Shown here piece after piece: positions 1 to 6,458 of a stretch of 9,256 nt of DNA (the stretch's first letter is position 1; each line of letters begins with the position of its first letter). A program made the position numbers and the translations under genes. The notes under the pieces are model-generated. The model worked only from the letters and a program-made list of their open reading frames with translations. It was not told where the DNA came from and searched no databases. The DNA comes from an uncultured Chlorobiota bacterium. Its GTDB lineage: Bacteria; Bacteroidota; Bacteroidia; Bacteroidales; JAADGE01. The stretch spans positions 1 to 9,256 of the forward strand of contig CAMZKI010000263.1 of the NCBI GenBank assembly GCA_947311125.1. The letters run 5' to 3'.

Positions 1-2
1 AA

Positions 3-803
3 AAAGGTTTACTATTAATTTTAACGATTGTTTTTGCGTTAAATTTGAACGCTCAAATTTTAAGTGAAGATTTTGAAACAACTCCCGGAGTAATGCCGAC
101 CGGTTGGCTTACGGTTTCTCCTACTTATGCTACGGCTGCATTTACTTGGTATATTGGTGAATTTGGCGGTAATAATTTCCTTAGAGCCAGTTCTTATAAC
201 GGAGCTAATAATGCAACTGAGCAATGGGTTATAACACCGGCTTTTTCTACGGTTGATATGACAGGTGTAAGACTTGCATTTGACAATGACAGAGCTGATT
301 ATCCGGGTCCTGATGTTCAGGTTTTTGTTTCTACGGATTTTGCAGGTGACAGTGCAAGTTTTGCATCTGCTACTTGGACAGAAGTTACAGGTTTGTCTCT
401 GTCTGCAGGAGCTTATACTGTTGTAAATAATGTTTCGGATATTAGTTTTGCTGCAGGAAATGCAAATGTTTATGTTGCCTTTAAATATACTTCTACAAGT
501 ACTGAAGGTGCAGTATGGGATATTGATAATGTTGTAATCACAAATACTACCGGTATTTCTGAAATTTCTGATAATTTTAATGTTTTCCCTAATCCTGTTG
601 TGAGCGATCTTAATATTTCAAGCAAAATTAACATCAGAAATATTACGGTTTCAAATGTTATCGGTCAAAGAGTTATGAATATCAGCAACATAAATGCAAA
701 AAATTATACACTGAACGTAGCCGACTTAACAAAAGGTGTTTATTTAGTAAACATTGAAAATATTGACGGAACTTCAATCGTTACAAAGATTGTAAAAAGA
801 TAA
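3..803 (+). CDS. Secreted anchor-J-like domain protein with T9SS type A sorting domain (5' end just outside window)
   Basis: Reading frame 3 is open from the first bases of the window. The visible protein (266 codons) begins with a hydrophobic signal peptide core (KGLLLILTIVFALNLNAQ), so the true start, probably an ATG followed by Lys, lies one or two codons upstream of the window. The TTG at 45 is inside the signal peptide and is not the start. Visible residues about 21-182 form a beta-rich domain of the choice-of-anchor-J/MAM-like type, with the typical EDFE...PGWL-like opening, a QWVITPAF segment and a closing VWDIDNVVI strand. Residues about 190-266 are a type IX secretion C-terminal sorting domain: FPNPVVSDLNI, then GVYLVNIE, and a basic end (KIVKR). 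The sorting domain predicts export across the outer membrane and surface attachment or release. No catalytic motif is visible, so a binding or adhesion role is only an inference. The same domain pair recurs in the nuclease gene downstream. Confidence 0.88.
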   Translation, partial: KGLLLILTIVFALNLNAQILSEDFETTPGVMPTGWLTVSPTYATAAFTWYIGEFGGNNFLRASSYNGANNATEQWVITPAFSTVDMTGVRLAFDNDRADYPGPDVQVFVSTDFAGDSASFASATWTEVTGLSLSAGAYTVVNNVSDISFAAGNANVYVAFKYTSTSTEGAVWDIDNVVITNTTGISEISDNFNVFPNPVVSDLNISSKINIRNITVSNVIGQRVMNISNINAKNYTLNVADLTKGVYLVNIENIDGTSIVTKIVKR

Positions 804-836
804 ATTTTCAGAGTTCTGTTGAAACAAAACAACAAG

Positions 837-866
837 AAAAGACGTATAATTGCATATACGTCTTTT
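837..866 (+). terminator. Intrinsic terminator after the anchor-J-like protein gene
   Basis: A 12-bp perfect stem pairs 837-848 (AAAAGACGTATA) with 855-866 (TATACGTCTTTT) around a 6-base loop. The T run continues to 868. It lies 33 bases after the stop codon. Because the stem is flanked by A on one side and T on the other, it could act in both directions, but the gene order only requires the plus direction. Confidence 0.85.
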
Positions 867-945
867 TTCGTCGCTTGTTTTATAACAGACAGGATAAAGC
901 CGTATAAACATCACTCCGAATTAATAATTTTTAAAAATAAAAAAT

Positions 946-3078
946 ATGAAAAACATTCTCACATTTACGGTTATTTTTATGCTTTTTGCAACACAATCTT
1001 TCGCACAAATTCCCGCCGGATACTATGACAGTGCAGCCGGACTGACGGGAGAAAGCCTCAGAGAACAACTGCGAAGTATTATTACTGCCGGACATACATC
1101 AAATAACTACGGTGATTTATACGGTTACTATTTAACTACGGATAATTTCGGGAATAATAAAGTATGGGATATGTATTCTATACGATGTGACGGAACAGCA
1201 GACTACTGGTATTATTTCAACAGTGGTCAGGAATGCGGCACATATGCCGTAGAAGGAGATTGTTACAACAGAGAGCACTCTGTTCCGCAAAGTTGGTTTG
1301 GAAGTGCATCGCCTATGGTGGCAGATTTATTTATAGTTTATCCTACAGACGGGAAGGTAAACGGGTGGAGAAGCAATTATCCTTACGGTGAAACAGCAAG
1401 CCCCTCAACAACAACATCAAACGGGAGTAAAGTAGGAAGTTGTTCATATCCCGGATATACAGGAACAATTTTTGAACCTATCGATTGCTATAAAGGCGAT
1501 TTTGCAAGAACTTATTTCTATGTGGCAACCAGATATAAAAATGAAGTAGGGAGTTGGACAGGAAATGCAACTGTTGTTTTCTCTGTTGATAATTTATCAG
1601 ATTTTGCAAGAAATTTATTTCTTGAATGGAACGCTTTAGACCCTGTGGACCAAAAAGAAATAGACAGAAATAATGCAGTTTATAATATTCAGGGTAACAG
1701 GAATCCCTATATAGATCACCCTGAGTGGGTTGAATGCGTATGGAATAATAACTGTGCCGGAACAATAAGTTTTACTTCAACACCGGTAACAACAGCTCTT
1801 ACAAACCAAACCTATACATATGACATAACCTATACGGTTGTTGATGAAACCGAAACAATAACTTGCCCGACAAAGCCTGCGTGGTTAAGTTTTTCAGGAA
1901 ATACAACAAACAACACTGCTGTTCTTACAGGGTCACCTGCCGATACAGACATAGGGTTTCATAATGTTGTTATAGAACTTACCGAGAACGGAACCACTGT
2001 TACCCAAAGTTTTACGATAGAGGTGGGCAGCAATCTTACCGTTGATATTATTAATGAAGATTTTACGACTTGCCCGGCAAACGGTTGGACAATATTCTCA
2101 ACTGCAGGAAGTAAAGATTGGATATGCGGAACTAATTCCGATATGTATGTAAATGCCTACGGAGGAGATGTTGCATCAGACGATTGGCTTATTTCTCCGG
2201 TAATTAATTTTAATGATTACACAAATGAGGTCTTGACTTTTGATACTTGGACAAGATATGCAGATACCGGTGTTACTGACCCGGAAGTTAGGTTGTATTA
2301 CTCAACTGATTATTCGGGCAGCGGAGATCCTTCTGCAGCGACTTGGACAGAACTTACCTATACATTCCCGGCAGAAGACAGCCAAGTATGGACTTCTTCA
2401 GGGAGTATTGATTTGTCAGGTATAAACGGCACGGCAGGGTATATTGCCTTTCATTATACATCGTCCGGAGTCGGAGCCGGCACAAGTGCCTGGTGGGAGC
2501 TTGATAATGTATTGCTGAGAGGCGATCAATCTTCCGGAACAACAAATACATTACCTGAATTTACAAGTACGCCCGTAACATCAGTAACAGCAGGAGACGC
2601 TTATACTTATAACATTACGGCAAGCGATACCGACGGAGATGCTTTAGTATTTTCTGCACTTACCAAGCCTGCATGGCTTACGTTAAATGATAACGGCGAC
2701 GGCACGGCAACTTTAAGCGGAACACCTTCAAATTCGGATGCGGGAGATAACAGTGTAATCTTAAGCGTATCTGACGGTACGGGAAGTGCTAATCAAGAAT
2801 TTGTAATTACTGTTACGGCTGTAGGCTCTGTAAGTTATGAAAATAAAGAAATAAATATTTATCCTAATCCGGCAAAAAATACAGTTACAATATCTTTTTC
2901 TGATAAAATTAAATCAATAAGCCTGAAAAATATACTGGGAAAAACAGTATTTGCCGAAAATGACATTAATGTAAATTCTTACGGTTTAGATATTAATAAA
3001 TTACCTGAAGGAGTTTATTTTATTGAAATAATAAGTTCAGGAAACCGAAAGTTTTTAAAGAAGCTTATTAAAGACTAA
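946..3078 (+). CDS. Secreted endonuclease I family nuclease with Ig-like and anchor-J-like domains and T9SS sorting domain
   Basis: This 710-residue protein starts with a signal peptide (residues 1-20, cleaved before QIPAGYYD). Residues about 21-266 are an endonuclease I (EndA/Vvn/NucM-type) His-Me finger nuclease. The key motif is CYNREHSVPQSWF at 106-118, with Glu110 and His111 as the expected metal ligand and general base, followed by PTDGKVNGWRSNYPYGE (133-149), which supplies a conserved Asn, and FLEWNALDPVDQ plus the NRNPYIDHPEW motif (251-261). Members cut DNA and often RNA with little sequence preference. Residues about 274-360 and 537-623 are two related putative Ig domains (He_PIG-like), each with a KPAWL motif and a TGSP or SGTP turn. 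Between them, about 367-526, lies an anchor-J-like domain (EDFTTCPANGW ... WWELDNVLL). Residues about 633-710 are a T9SS type A sorting domain (IYPNPAKNTVTI ... GVYFIEI). Ten cysteines suggest disulfides. The ATG at 946 has an A-rich leader and no Shine-Dalgarno. A role in extracellular DNA scavenging or biofilm DNA turnover is inferred. Confidence 0.92.
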   Translation: MKNILTFTVIFMLFATQSFAQIPAGYYDSAAGLTGESLREQLRSIITAGHTSNNYGDLYGYYLTTDNFGNNKVWDMYSIRCDGTADYWYYFNSGQECGTYAVEGDCYNREHSVPQSWFGSASPMVADLFIVYPTDGKVNGWRSNYPYGETASPSTTTSNGSKVGSCSYPGYTGTIFEPIDCYKGDFARTYFYVATRYKNEVGSWTGNATVVFSVDNLSDFARNLFLEWNALDPVDQKEIDRNNAVYNIQGNRNPYIDHPEWVECVWNNNCAGTISFTSTPVTTALTNQTYTYDITYTVVDETETITCPTKPAWLSFSGNTTNNTAVLTGSPADTDIGFHNVVIELTENGTTVTQSFTIEVGSNLTVDIINEDFTTCPANGWTIFSTAGSKDWICGTNSDMYVNAYGGDVASDDWLISPVINFNDYTNEVLTFDTWTRYADTGVTDPEVRLYYSTDYSGSGDPSAATWTELTYTFPAEDSQVWTSSGSIDLSGINGTAGYIAFHYTSSGVGAGTSAWWELDNVLLRGDQSSGTTNTLPEFTSTPVTSVTAGDAYTYNITASDTDGDALVFSALTKPAWLTLNDNGDGTATLSGTPSNSDAGDNSVILSVSDGTGSANQEFVITVTAVGSVSYENKEINIYPNPAKNTVTISFSDKIKSISLKNILGKTVFAENDINVNSYGLDINKLPEGVYFIEIISSGNRKFLKKLIKD

Positions 3079-3102
3079 GTGATTCTGTTAAAACAGGAAT
3101 TA

Positions 3103-3139
3103 AAAAAACCGATATTTCTCTAAAAAATATCGGTTTTTT
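3103..3139 (+). terminator. Intrinsic terminator after the nuclease gene
   Basis: A 15-bp perfect stem pairs 3103-3117 with 3125-3139 around a 7-base loop. The core is CCGATATTT/AAATATCGG, and it is flanked by A6 upstream and T6 downstream. It begins 25 bases after the nuclease stop and should separate that transcript from the peptidase gene. Confidence 0.87.
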
Positions 3140-3165
3140 ATTATCTGAATAATTTTATACTTTCG
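3135..3165 (+). promoter_or_regulatory. Possible Bacteroidota promoter for the S9 peptidase gene
   Basis: TACTTTCG at 3158-3165 matches the Bacteroidota -7 consensus TAnnTTTG with one mismatch. A TTTT at 3135-3138, 19 bases upstream, stands in for the -33 TTTG with one mismatch. This would give a leader of about 20 bases before the ATG at 3192. The -33 element overlaps the T tract of the preceding terminator. A promoter is expected here because a terminator precedes the gene, but the match is imperfect. Confidence 0.35.
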
Positions 3166-3191
3166 ACTTTTAAAATTAAAATCAAACACAG

Positions 3192-5348
3192 ATGAAAAAG
3201 ATATTAGTAATAGTTATTCTGGGGGTAATAACAAGCCAAGCAATTTATTCTCAAAAAAAGCAATTAACAATCGAAGATGCCGTAACGGGACAATGGCAGA
3301 AATTATACCCCGAACATATTCAGGGAGTACAGCCGTACTCGGAAAATGATTTTACTTATGTCGTAAATTATAAAGAAATACGTATAATAAATAAAAACGG
3401 TAAAGACACAAAGGTATTCATTGACTTAAAAACTATAAATTCTGCACTGAAAGATGCCGGACATAAGGAATCAAAATATTTTCCTTATTGGGATTATAAA
3501 TGGACGGATAAAGAACATCTGGCATTCAAATCAGGCGGAAACTATTATGTATATAATATTAAAACTCAAAAAATCGAAACCGATGTTTTACTTCCCGAAG
3601 ATGCCGAAAATATAAGCGTTTGTCGAAAAAATAATTATGTTGCATATACAATTAAGAATAACTTGTTTTTTGCAGATAATAAATCAAAAACAGTTCAAAT
3701 AACTTTTGATGAAAATGAAGGTATAGTAAACGGCAGCGACTATGTTCACAGGCAAGAATTCGGAATGAACAAAGGTATTTTTTGGTCGCCCGAAGGAAAT
3801 GCAATAGCCTTTTACCGAAAAGACGAAACTATGGTTGCAGATTATCCTTTGGTTGATATCACAACACGAATTGCAACCGTAAAAAATACCAAATATCCGA
3901 TGATAGGCGAAAAAAACGAAGAGGTTACGCTCGGTATCTACAATCTGAAAACCGGGAAAACCGTTTTTTGCGATGTTACTGATTTTACAAAAGAACATTA
4001 CCTAACAAGCATCACTTGGCGACCCGACGGGAAATACATTTTTATCGGTGTTCTTAACAGAGAACAAAACCATCTTAAAATGAATATGTATAACGCCGCA
4101 ACCGGAGTATTCGTAAAAACATTGTTTGAAGAAAAAAACAGCCGTTATGTTGAACCCGAACATCCGCTTTATTTCCTTCCGAAAAGTAACGATAAATTTC
4201 TGTATTACAGCGAAAGAGACGGTTTTGACCATTTATATTTATACAATACCGAAGGTAAATTATTAAAACAAGTTACAAAAGGTAATTGGGCAGTACTTGA
4301 CATCAAAGGTTTTGACCCCGAAGGCGAAAATGTCTTTATAATTTCAACCGAAAAAAGTCCTGTTGAAAAACACCTTTATAAAGTAAATATTAAAACCGGA
4401 AAAAGAGTGCAACTTACTTCCGAAAACGGGGTTCATTCCGTTGTTCTGTCAAATTCAAAAAAATATTTTTTCGACAGTTATTCAAACACAAAAACGGCAA
4501 ATAACAGCATAATTTGTGATACAAAAGGCAATATCGTGCAAAAAATTTTAAATGCGAAAGACCCGCTTAGCGGATACGATTTAGGAAAAATGACAATCGG
4601 GACAATAAAAGCTGCCGACGGCAAAACCGATTTATACTACCGATTAATTACGCCTCCGCATTTCGACCCGAATAAAAAATACCCCGTTGTAGTATATGTT
4701 TACGGCGGACCTCACGCCCAATTAATTACGAACTCCCGTTTAAGCGGAGCAAGGTTGTGGCAATTTTATATGGCACAAAAGGGTTATGTTATGTTTACGC
4801 TCGACAACAGAGGTTCGGCAAACAGAGGTTTTGAATTTGAAAGTATTATCCACCGGCAATGCGGACAAATTGAGATGAAAGACCAAATGAAAGGTATCGA
4901 ATTTCTCGGAAGTTTACCTTATGTTGATAAAAACAGAATTGGTGTTCACGGGTGGAGCTACGGCGGATTTATGGCTACTTCTTTAATTACAAATTATCCC
5001 GAAACTTTTAAAGTTGCCGTTGCCGGCGGTCCTGTTATAGACTGGAAATATTACGAGGTAATGTACGGCGAACGTTATATGGACACACCGAAAGAAAATC
5101 CTGAAGGCTTTGAAAAAACGAGCTTGCTTAACAAAGCAAAAGATTTAAAAGGCAGGCTTTTAATGATTCACGGATATGTTGACCCGGTGGTTGTTCCGCA
5201 AAACAGCTTGGATTTTATCCGCTCCTGCATAAAGTCAGGCACTGATATTGACTACTTTCTATACCCTGAAAGCGAACACAATATGAGAGGAAAAACTCGT
5301 GTTCATTTGATGAAAAAAGTTACGAGATATTTTGATGATTATTTATAA
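3192..5348 (+). CDS. ptpA: S9 family prolyl tripeptidyl peptidase (DPP IV-like)
   Basis: This 718-residue exported serine exopeptidase has an N-terminal signal peptide (MKKILVIVILGVITSQAIYSQ), a beta-propeller at about 40-455 and an alpha/beta hydrolase domain at about 475-718. The catalytic triad is visible: Ser589 in GWSYGG, Asp664 in YVDPVVV and His696 in SEHNMRG. The propeller carries VHRQEFGMNKGIFWSP (185-200), where DPP IV enzymes have a Glu-Glu pair that grips the free N-terminus. Here only Glu189 is present, preceded by Gln. As I recall, Porphyromonas gingivalis PTP-A has the same single-Glu arrangement (Glu205 with Glu636), and the second Glu would be Glu622 in YEVMYGERY. Similarity to PTP-A as I remember it extends across the whole length, including YVYGGPHAQL and HRQCGQIEM. 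The expected reaction is release of Xaa-Xaa-Pro tripeptides from peptide N-termini in the periplasm. There is no T9SS sorting domain, so it probably stays cell-associated. It sits between a terminator and a convergent gene and looks monocistronic. DPP IV activity is the main alternative. Confidence 0.93.
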   Translation: MKKILVIVILGVITSQAIYSQKKQLTIEDAVTGQWQKLYPEHIQGVQPYSENDFTYVVNYKEIRIINKNGKDTKVFIDLKTINSALKDAGHKESKYFPYWDYKWTDKEHLAFKSGGNYYVYNIKTQKIETDVLLPEDAENISVCRKNNYVAYTIKNNLFFADNKSKTVQITFDENEGIVNGSDYVHRQEFGMNKGIFWSPEGNAIAFYRKDETMVADYPLVDITTRIATVKNTKYPMIGEKNEEVTLGIYNLKTGKTVFCDVTDFTKEHYLTSITWRPDGKYIFIGVLNREQNHLKMNMYNAATGVFVKTLFEEKNSRYVEPEHPLYFLPKSNDKFLYYSERDGFDHLYLYNTEGKLLKQVTKGNWAVLDIKGFDPEGENVFIISTEKSPVEKHLYKVNIKTGKRVQLTSENGVHSVVLSNSKKYFFDSYSNTKTANNSIICDTKGNIVQKILNAKDPLSGYDLGKMTIGTIKAADGKTDLYYRLITPPHFDPNKKYPVVVYVYGGPHAQLITNSRLSGARLWQFYMAQKGYVMFTLDNRGSANRGFEFESIIHRQCGQIEMKDQMKGIEFLGSLPYVDKNRIGVHGWSYGGFMATSLITNYPETFKVAVAGGPVIDWKYYEVMYGERYMDTPKENPEGFEKTSLLNKAKDLKGRLLMIHGYVDPVVVPQNSLDFIRSCIKSGTDIDYFLYPESEHNMRGKTRVHLMKKVTRYFDDYL

Positions 5349-5392
5349 TTTCCGAGGGCGAGATATAATTAAAAACTATAAATAAAAAAAAC

Positions 5393-5410
5393 GCAACTAT
5401 TCTTCATTGC
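5393..5410. terminator. Weak bidirectional terminator between convergent genes
   Basis: GCAA at 5393-5396 pairs with TTGC at 5407-5410, giving a 4-bp stem (5 bp with a wobble pair on the minus-strand RNA). On the plus strand it is followed by T6 (5411-5416). On the minus strand it is followed by G and then T8 (complement of A8 at 5384-5391). It overlaps the stop codon of the minus-strand gene. The stem is short, so function is uncertain, but no better hairpin lies in the 48-base gap between the two genes. Confidence 0.33.
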
Positions 5411-6401
5411 TTTTTTCCGCAAAAAAATTTAATACATTGTTTAATTGATGCGGCAGCATAAAACCGTGTATCTCGCCCAGTTTTACTTTTTTCGGGCTTA
5501 TAAAAATAAAAGCCGGAAATTTAAAGCTCTGTTTAAGAAGTAATTGTGTAAGTTGATGCGGACGGTTTTTTCCTGTTCCTTCAAATGTGTCTCCGAACAA
5601 AGTTTCTTTATTTTGCGAGGCAGCATTAAACCTTACAAAATAAAAATTTTTGTTTATAAAATCTGCAGCAGTTTTATTTTTCAGAACAATGCCGTCAATT
5701 ATTTTGCACGACTGGCACCAGTCCGTATAAATGTATATGAGTAAAGGCTTTTTATTTTTAAGGCATAATTCAGATGCTTCTTTCATTGTTTTTTGAATTA
5801 TTACACCGCTTGTATCCGGGTATTTTAATGAATCAAGTTTTGTAATTTCCTCAGCATAATTTTTTTTGTAGTTAAATTGATACAAAACTTTCCAGTCATC
5901 ATAGCTTACGTTTGCATTTATATCTTCTGCAAAATATACAAGCAACGGCTCAATATCTTTAATTTTCATATACCCTGGGACCTGATATAAATTTCTTTTT
6001 CTGTCTGAATATACAATTGTAGGAAAAGAAAATCTGCCTTTTAATATATATTTTGCAAAATCGTGTTTCGGTTTTGTTCCGATTCCGGGATTTGTATAAA
6101 TCTTTCCTTGATACCGAAGAGTATCAAAAGTTTCGGCATTAAACCTTACCGGATAAAAGTTTGCATTTATGTAAGATGCAATACCTTCGTTTGCAAATGT
6201 CGTTTTCATCATATGCTTACACCAGCCGCACCAGTCCGTATAAACATCAATAAGCATAGGCTTAGGATTTTTGTCAAACAAACTGTCTGCCTGTTCAACA
6301 GTCAGCCATTTTATTAAACTCGGCTCAACAACAGTTTGTGATTTTAAATTTTGCACCAAAAGCAAAGAGATAAACAGTAATATATAATTTCTTTTATTCA
6401 T
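5397..6401 (-). CDS. Exported protein with two tandem thioredoxin-fold domains
   Basis: This 334-residue protein has a signal peptide (MNKRNYILLFISLLLVQNLKSQ) and two thioredoxin-like domains. The first, about 30-160, has YTDWCGWC with Cys58 and Cys61 and a candidate cis-proline at Pro127 (RFSFPTIV). The second, about 200-330, has YTDWCQSC with Cys229 and Cys232 and Pro296 (FKFPAFIF). The two halves also share NFYxVRFNA (81-89 and 252-260) and an end with HGFM/PGYM and YFAED/FFAEK, which indicates internal duplication. The CxxC motifs are of the kind found in thioredoxin_7/DsbD-gamma-like periplasmic proteins that reduce or rearrange disulfides; the substrate is unknown. Both active-site pairs are intact. 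The gene is convergent with the S9 peptidase and divergent from the M23 peptidase, with 57 bases between start codons. It appears monocistronic. It could be a reductase, an isomerase or a disulfide relay, and the sequence does not decide between these. Confidence 0.88.
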   Translation of the reverse strand: MNKRNYILLFISLLLVQNLKSQTVVEPSLIKWLTVEQADSLFDKNPKPMLIDVYTDWCGWCKHMMKTTFANEGIASYINANFYPVRFNAETFDTLRYQGKIYTNPGIGTKPKHDFAKYILKGRFSFPTIVYSDRKRNLYQVPGYMKIKDIEPLLVYFAEDINANVSYDDWKVLYQFNYKKNYAEEITKLDSLKYPDTSGVIIQKTMKEASELCLKNKKPLLIYIYTDWCQSCKIIDGIVLKNKTAADFINKNFYFVRFNAASQNKETLFGDTFEGTGKNRPHQLTQLLLKQSFKFPAFIFISPKKVKLGEIHGFMLPHQLNNVLNFFAEKSNEE

Positions 6402-6418
6402 AATTTAAGATAATTTTG
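6388..6418 (+). promoter_or_regulatory. Bacteroidota-type promoter for the M23 peptidase gene
   Basis: TAATTTTG at 6411-6418 is a full match to the -7 consensus TAnnTTTG, followed by CG. TTTC at 6388-6391 lies exactly 19 bases upstream and differs by one base from the -33 consensus TTTG. Transcription would start near 6423-6425, leaving a leader of about 35 bases that ends in an A-rich stretch just before the ATG at 6459. The -33 element lies inside the first codons of the divergent thioredoxin-like gene, whose start is at 6401. Confidence 0.68.
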
Positions 6419-6458
6419 CGAATTTTACGGAAACAAAAAGACAAGAATAATAAAAAAT

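Noticed and set aside
45..803. TTG at 45 as the start of the first gene
   Set aside because: The frame is open to the window edge and the upstream residues form the hydrophobic core of a signal peptide; starting at 45 would remove it.
867..945. Promoter for the nuclease gene
   Set aside because: A promoter is expected after the terminator, but the only TAnnTTTG-like match (TAATTTTT at 925-932) would leave a leader of only a few bases and has one mismatch.
819..1028. Open frame overlapping the terminator and the nuclease start
   Set aside because: It runs through a strong terminator, overlaps the nuclease signal peptide in another frame, starts at TTG and has no recognisable protein features.
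3085..3096. CTGTT-AA-AACAG as an operator or hairpin
   Set aside because: Five paired bases around a two-base loop is too small to form a stable RNA hairpin, and the site lies downstream of a stop codon with no regulator to match.
6402..6458. Minus-strand promoter for the thioredoxin-like gene
   Set aside because: The best candidate (TAAAATTCG on the minus strand, 6427 to 6419) is a poor match to TAnnTTTG and lacks a properly spaced -33 element.
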